Source: Saprospiraceae bacterium (lineage in GTDB: Bacteria; Bacteroidota; Bacteroidia; Chitinophagales; Saprospiraceae). From it: a stretch of DNA of 9,368 nt. The notes beneath the pieces were generated by a model, which saw only the letters and a list, made by a program, of their open reading frames with translations, was not told where the DNA came from and made no database searches. The position numbers and the translations under genes were made by a program. The stretch spans positions 1-9,368 of the forward strand of contig JALVEF010000344.1 of the NCBI GenBank assembly GCA_027031185.1, read 5' to 3'. Within the stretch, counting starts at the first letter, position 1. Each line of letters opens with the position of its first letter. Positions 6,045 through 9,368 of the stretch are shown in pieces.

Positions 6045-6200
6045 ATGAAACGAACCTATCAACCATCCAACCGGAAGCGCGCCAACAAACACGGCTTCCG
6101 CGAGCGTATGAGCACCAAAAACGGAAGAAAAGTTCTCGCGCGTCGCCGCGCGAAAGGTCGGCACCGTCTCACCGTGTCCGATACCTTCCACAAGAAATAG
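6045..6200 (+). CDS. rpmH: 50S ribosomal protein L34 (bL34)
   Basis: A 51-residue, very basic protein of the large ribosomal subunit. It begins MKRTYQPSNRKRANKHGFRE and continues with RMSTKNGRKVLARRRAKGRHRLTVSD, which matches the L34 family along its full length. The ATG at 6045 gives the canonical MKRTYQPS start. It is followed after 16 bases by rnpA, the near-universal bacterial gene order. A Bacteroidota-type promoter lies just upstream, and the pdxA terminator and palindromic element E isolate it from the preceding gene. Confidence 0.97.
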   Translation: MKRTYQPSNRKRANKHGFRERMSTKNGRKVLARRRAKGRHRLTVSDTFHKK

Positions 6201-6216
6201 GCTCCGGCGGCGGGCA

Positions 6217-6591
6217 ATGTATAAATTCCCCGTATATGAACGCCTGAAAAGCAGAAAGCAAATCGCATTGCTGTTCAAAAGCGGTCGCACCAAGACCGCT
6301 TTTCCTGTTTTGGCTGTCTATCGCACCGGCCACGAACGCCCACCGATCCAGGTCGCATTTACCGTCTCCAAACGACACTTCAAAAAAGCCGTCACCCGGA
6401 ACCGCATCAAACGCCTCATGCGTGAAGCCTGGCGCCTGCAAAAACACGCGCTCATCCAAACTCTCGAACAGCACAACCAAAACCTGCGCATCATCATCAT
6501 ATACACAGCCAAAGAAGCGTTGCCCTTTCACACCGTCAAGGCCGCCATCCGCAAACTCATCCAAAAACTCATCGCTGAAATAAATTCCTGA
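6217..6591 (+). CDS. rnpA: Ribonuclease P protein component
   Basis: A 124-residue basic protein that assists the RNase P RNA in removing 5' leaders from precursor tRNAs. Residues 8-34 give the typical N-terminal strand and helix (ERLKSRKQIALLFKSGRT). The RNR signature lies at 48-73, with FTVSKRHFKKAVTRNRIKRL containing the conserved RNRIKR basic helix, and the C-terminal part keeps the RIIIIYTAKEA strand. The length is normal for the family. The ATG at 6217 lies 16 bases after rpmH, so the two are cotranscribed from the promoter at 5971-6001. The usual downstream partners yidD and yidC are not next; a peptidase gene follows after 27 bases. Confidence 0.96.
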   Translation: MYKFPVYERLKSRKQIALLFKSGRTKTAFPVLAVYRTGHERPPIQVAFTVSKRHFKKAVTRNRIKRLMREAWRLQKHALIQTLEQHNQNLRIIIIYTAKEALPFHTVKAAIRKLIQKLIAEINS

Positions 6592-6618
6592 TTTCTCCCC
6601 CCGCCAAAATCATTGCCC

Positions 6619-9216
6619 ATGTACCGGCCCGTCAAACCACTTCTTCTCGTATTCACGACCGTCTTCCTCGCCGCTTGCTCGACAACCAGGCATACCGTGA
6701 CGGAAAATCCCCCCACCGAAGTCCGCCAACTTGACGAAGTCGTCGTCAAGGCCAAAAAAGTAGAAAAAGACCCGGCCAAAATAGTCCTGCCCCCTTTCCA
6801 CGGAGCCAAACGGCTGGAAAACGACCTCATTCACACCCACCTGGACATCCGCTTCGACATCCCCAACCAGACCGCTCACGGAAAAGCCATCCTGACGCTT
6901 CGCCCCTATTTCTACCCCACCGATGAGCTGACCCTCGACGCCAAGTCCATGAAATTCCACGCCGTAAAACTCAACGGCCCATCAGGGCCGTCCCTTAAAT
7001 TCCACAACACCGACAGCCAAATTTTCATTGACCTCGGCCGCACCTATTCCCGGCAAGACACCTACAAAGTCTATCTCGACTACACCGCCTACCCGACCAA
7101 AGGACCCAAAGGCGGCAGCGACGCCATCCGGTCCGACCAGGGGCTGTACTTCATTGACCCCAATGATACCGACCCCGAAAAACCCACCGAAATCTGGACC
7201 CAAGGCGAGACCGAAAGCAACTCCAAATGGGTGCCCACCATTGACGCCCCCAACGAGCGACAAACCCACGACTTCGCCATCACCGTCCCCGCCAAATTCA
7301 AGACCCTGTCCAACGGCCGCTTCGTCCGATCCCATGACAACAGCGACGGCACCCGCACCGACTACTGGACGATGGACATCCCGCACGCGCCTTACCTGAT
7401 GATGATCGCCGCCGGCGACTATGCCGTCGTCCGCGACACCTGGAACGGCAAGCCCATCGCCTACTACGTCGAGCCCAAGTACAAAGAATACGCCACCGAC
7501 ATCTTCCCCCATACCAAAGAATTGCTCTCTTTCTTCTCTCAAATCACCGGCGTCCCCTATCCATGGCCAAAGTACGACCAAATCGTCGTCCGCGACTTCG
7601 TCTCCGGCGCCATGGAAAATACCACTGCCGTCGTCTTTCACGAGTCCGTCCAAAAAACGCGCCGCGAACTCATCGGCGACAAAAGCAACGAACTCATCGT
7701 CGCACACGAAATGTTCCACCACTGGTTCGGCGACTATGTCACCTGTGAATCCTGGGCCAACATTACCCTCAACGAAGGTTTCGCCAACTATGCCGAATAT
7801 CTCTGGCTCGAGCACAAATACGGAAAAGAAGAAGCCGACCACCACCTCCTGGACGAACTGGAAGGCTACTTCGGAGACCGCCCCTATCATCCACTCATTG
7901 ACCACCACTACCGCGATCGCGAGGACATGTTCGACGGCCATTCTTACAACAAAGGCGGATGCACACTCCACATGCTCCGCAAAATGGTGGGCGACGAAGC
8001 CTTCTTCGCCTCTCTAAAACGCTACCTCACCGAACACGCCCTCTCCCCCGTCGAAGTGGACGAGCTCCGCATGGCCTTTGAAGACCAACTCGGCGAAGAC
8101 CTCGAATGGTTCTTTGACCAGTGGTACAAGAAAGCCGGGCATCCCGAACTCACCGTGACACACCGCTACGACAACGACACCCAAACGCTCATCCTCACCA
8201 TTGAGCAGACACAAAAAGGCCTCCGTGTGCCGGAAGTCTTCCGCCTGCCCATGTACGTGGACATCTACAACAGCAAGGGCCAGGCAGACCGCCAATTCAT
8301 TGAAATGAACGCCCGCAAACAGGTATTCCGAATCGCCGTGGATACCGAACCCACCGTCGTCGAGCTGGACCCCGAAGGCACACTCGTCGCTCAGATCGAA
8401 TATCCCGAACGCTCCCCCATCGAATGGCAGGAACTCTACAACTTCAGCCCGTCTTACAGAAGCCGCAAGTACGCCATCTATGCCCTCCTGGATGCCTACC
8501 GCGATCAGCCCGAACGCCAATTGAGATTTGCCAAAACCCTCCTGGACGACCGCTTTTGGGAGTTTAGACAACTGGGCTTATACCTGCTGCAAAGCGCCCC
8601 GAAAGCTCCCGTCACCTTGCACAAAATTGCCGCGCTGGCCGAAAACGACAGCAGCGTGGACGTCAAGGCCGTCGCATTACAGATTCTCGCCCGCACGGGC
8701 GAGGCAAAGTACGCCCCACTTTTCAAAAAAATAGCCGAGAACAAAGACTTGCCCTATCACGTGACCGGACAGGCCCTGATCGGCATTACCAACCTGGATC
8801 CGAAATTGGCCGCCAAATATTTGCAAGATTTGGAAGACGTAAATGAACCCGCCATCCTGGTCGCCATGGGCAAGCTATATGCCTCCAACCCCGACCCCAG
8901 GCATTTGGCCTTCTTTGAAAAGAATTTGCGAAACGTCAACGGATTCGATGCCCTGGATTTTTATTCCTCGTATCTGACTACGGCCTTCCAGGCCGCACCC
9001 GGCAAATTGGGAGATTTATTCCGCAAGTTAAAAGACATCGCCACCGACATGACAGCCACCCCCGATCAGCGCTTCTCCGCCACCAAGCAAATGGTGGACT
9101 TCACCCGCCAGGTTTCGGACCACTCCCTCCTGCCCACTGTCCGCAAGTACCTGGCCGAAATAAAAGAAAAGGAAAAACTCCCCGATCTGAAGGCCGCATA
9201 CTCCAAAATGTTCTGA
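6619..9216 (+). CDS. M1-family zinc metallopeptidase, lipoprotein, with HEAT-like C-terminal region
   Basis: An 865-residue aminopeptidase N-type enzyme. Start: ATG 6619 is preferred over the in-frame TTG 6613, because it gives a standard lipoprotein signal MYRPVKPLLLVFTTVFLAAC with Cys20 lipidated. The enzyme is therefore likely anchored to a membrane facing the periplasm or surface. After a linker containing LDEVVVKAKK (38-47) comes the M1 N-terminal saddle domain. The catalytic domain has the exopeptidase motif GAMEN (330-334), the zinc site HEMFH (363-367) and the third ligand Glu386 in LNEGFANY, exactly the HEXXH-x18-E spacing. Tyr443 is the probable transition-state tyrosine. Residues from about 610 to 865 are helical repeats resembling HEAT/ARM (for example VDVKAVALQILARTGEAKYAPLFKKIAE). 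It should release N-terminal residues from peptides; the specificity is not readable here. It lies 27 bases after rnpA and may share its transcript. Leucine codons change from mostly CTC to TTG/CTG/TTA near codon 635. Confidence 0.93.
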   Translation: MYRPVKPLLLVFTTVFLAACSTTRHTVTENPPTEVRQLDEVVVKAKKVEKDPAKIVLPPFHGAKRLENDLIHTHLDIRFDIPNQTAHGKAILTLRPYFYPTDELTLDAKSMKFHAVKLNGPSGPSLKFHNTDSQIFIDLGRTYSRQDTYKVYLDYTAYPTKGPKGGSDAIRSDQGLYFIDPNDTDPEKPTEIWTQGETESNSKWVPTIDAPNERQTHDFAITVPAKFKTLSNGRFVRSHDNSDGTRTDYWTMDIPHAPYLMMIAAGDYAVVRDTWNGKPIAYYVEPKYKEYATDIFPHTKELLSFFSQITGVPYPWPKYDQIVVRDFVSGAMENTTAVVFHESVQKTRRELIGDKSNELIVAHEMFHHWFGDYVTCESWANITLNEGFANYAEYLWLEHKYGKEEADHHLLDELEGYFGDRPYHPLIDHHYRDREDMFDGHSYNKGGCTLHMLRKMVGDEAFFASLKRYLTEHALSPVEVDELRMAFEDQLGEDLEWFFDQWYKKAGHPELTVTHRYDNDTQTLILTIEQTQKGLRVPEVFRLPMYVDIYNSKGQADRQFIEMNARKQVFRIAVDTEPTVVELDPEGTLVAQIEYPERSPIEWQELYNFSPSYRSRKYAIYALLDAYRDQPERQLRFAKTLLDDRFWEFRQLGLYLLQSAPKAPVTLHKIAALAENDSSVDVKAVALQILARTGEAKYAPLFKKIAENKDLPYHVTGQALIGITNLDPKLAAKYLQDLEDVNEPAILVAMGKLYASNPDPRHLAFFEKNLRNVNGFDALDFYSSYLTTAFQAAPGKLGDLFRKLKDIATDMTATPDQRFSATKQMVDFTRQVSDHSLLPTVRKYLAEIKEKEKLPDLKAAYSKMF

Positions 9217-9240
9217 CCCAATGGATCAGCTATTGCAAGC

Positions 9241-9357
9241 GGCACGTCAGCAGCCCCGTAGGGGCGGCACGTCAGTCAGTAGCCCCGTAGGGGCGACACG
9301 TCAGTAGCCCCGCAGGGGCGACACGTCAGCCTCACAGGGGCGACGCGCCAACAGCCC
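9241..9357. repeat. Degenerate tandem array of a GCCCCGTAGGGGC palindrome unit
   Basis: Repeating units of GRCACGTCAG followed by (TCAG)TAGCCCCGTAGGGGC are found at 9241-9265, 9266-9294, 9295-9319 and 9320-9341. A partial fifth, GACGCGCCAACAGCCC, ends at 9357. Units are 22-29 bases long and three of them contain a 5-bp GCCCC/GGGGC stem around a three-base loop (GTA or GCA). The fourth has lost the left half of the palindrome. The array starts 24 bases after the M1 peptidase stop. Such blocks are dispersed intergenic repeats in Bacteroidota. It might act as a transcript-end hairpin cluster, but there is no T tract. Confidence 0.75.
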
Positions 9358-9368
9358 TCAACAACGGC

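Noticed and set aside
6613..6618. TTG 6613 as start of the peptidase
   Set aside because: ATG 6619 is only two codons later, is the standard start, and gives a normal lipoprotein signal peptide.
6982..7971. Long open frame on the minus strand (329 codons) opposite the M1 peptidase
   Set aside because: It is antisense to a clear peptidase with intact catalytic motifs. Its Val/Gly/Asp/Phe-heavy composition is the usual shadow of C-ending codons on the other strand.
9241..9357. Possible CRISPR array
   Set aside because: Units are only 22-29 bases in total with no unique spacers; the whole unit repeats. There are no cas genes in view.

Overview
The window looks like a chromosomal segment from a member of the Bacteroidota, possibly a Saprospiraceae/Lewinella-like lineage. 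The phylum-level evidence is a TAnnTTTG-type -7 box with a TTG -33 element upstream of rpmH, an LVIVD-repeat beta-propeller lipoprotein, small outer-membrane-type beta-barrel proteins, an ECF sigma factor paired with a membrane protein, and starts without strong Shine-Dalgarno sequences. The finer placement is inference. All seven recognised genes lie on the + strand.

Left part (1-4462). After a gene-free stretch of GAGCCTGTCGAAG-type short repeats come an LVIVD-repeat lipoprotein (455-1699), a secreted outer-membrane-type barrel protein (1826-2572) and a two-gene unit. That unit is an ECF sigma factor (2761-3267, with a likely non-ATG start further upstream) and an overlapping gene (3260-4462). 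The second gene encodes a short cytosolic head, one inner-membrane helix, a Pro/Lys-rich periplasmic linker and a C-terminal barrel-like domain. The pair reads as a candidate cell-surface signalling module in which the partner may act as an anti-sigma factor reaching across the envelope. The barrel gene just upstream could be a target or a component.

Right part (4688-9216). These are mostly housekeeping genes with strongly C-ending codons: pdxA (vitamin B6 synthesis) closed by a strong intrinsic terminator, then a compact unit of rpmH (ribosomal protein L34), rnpA (RNase P protein) and a large M1-family metallopeptidase lipoprotein. rpmH is too short for most ORF filters but is clear.

Intergenic structure. 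Five copies of a roughly 55-116 bp palindromic element, bounded by GTAACTGTTTRGGT and its complement, occupy each of the five gaps at presumed transcription-unit borders. They are absent from the overlapping or tight gene junctions. Copies differ by internal deletion and by duplication of arms. The window ends in a short degenerate array built on the palindrome GCCCCGTAGGGGC. The most interesting items are the intergenic element family, the sigma/trans-envelope barrel pair, and the missing canonical start of the sigma factor.
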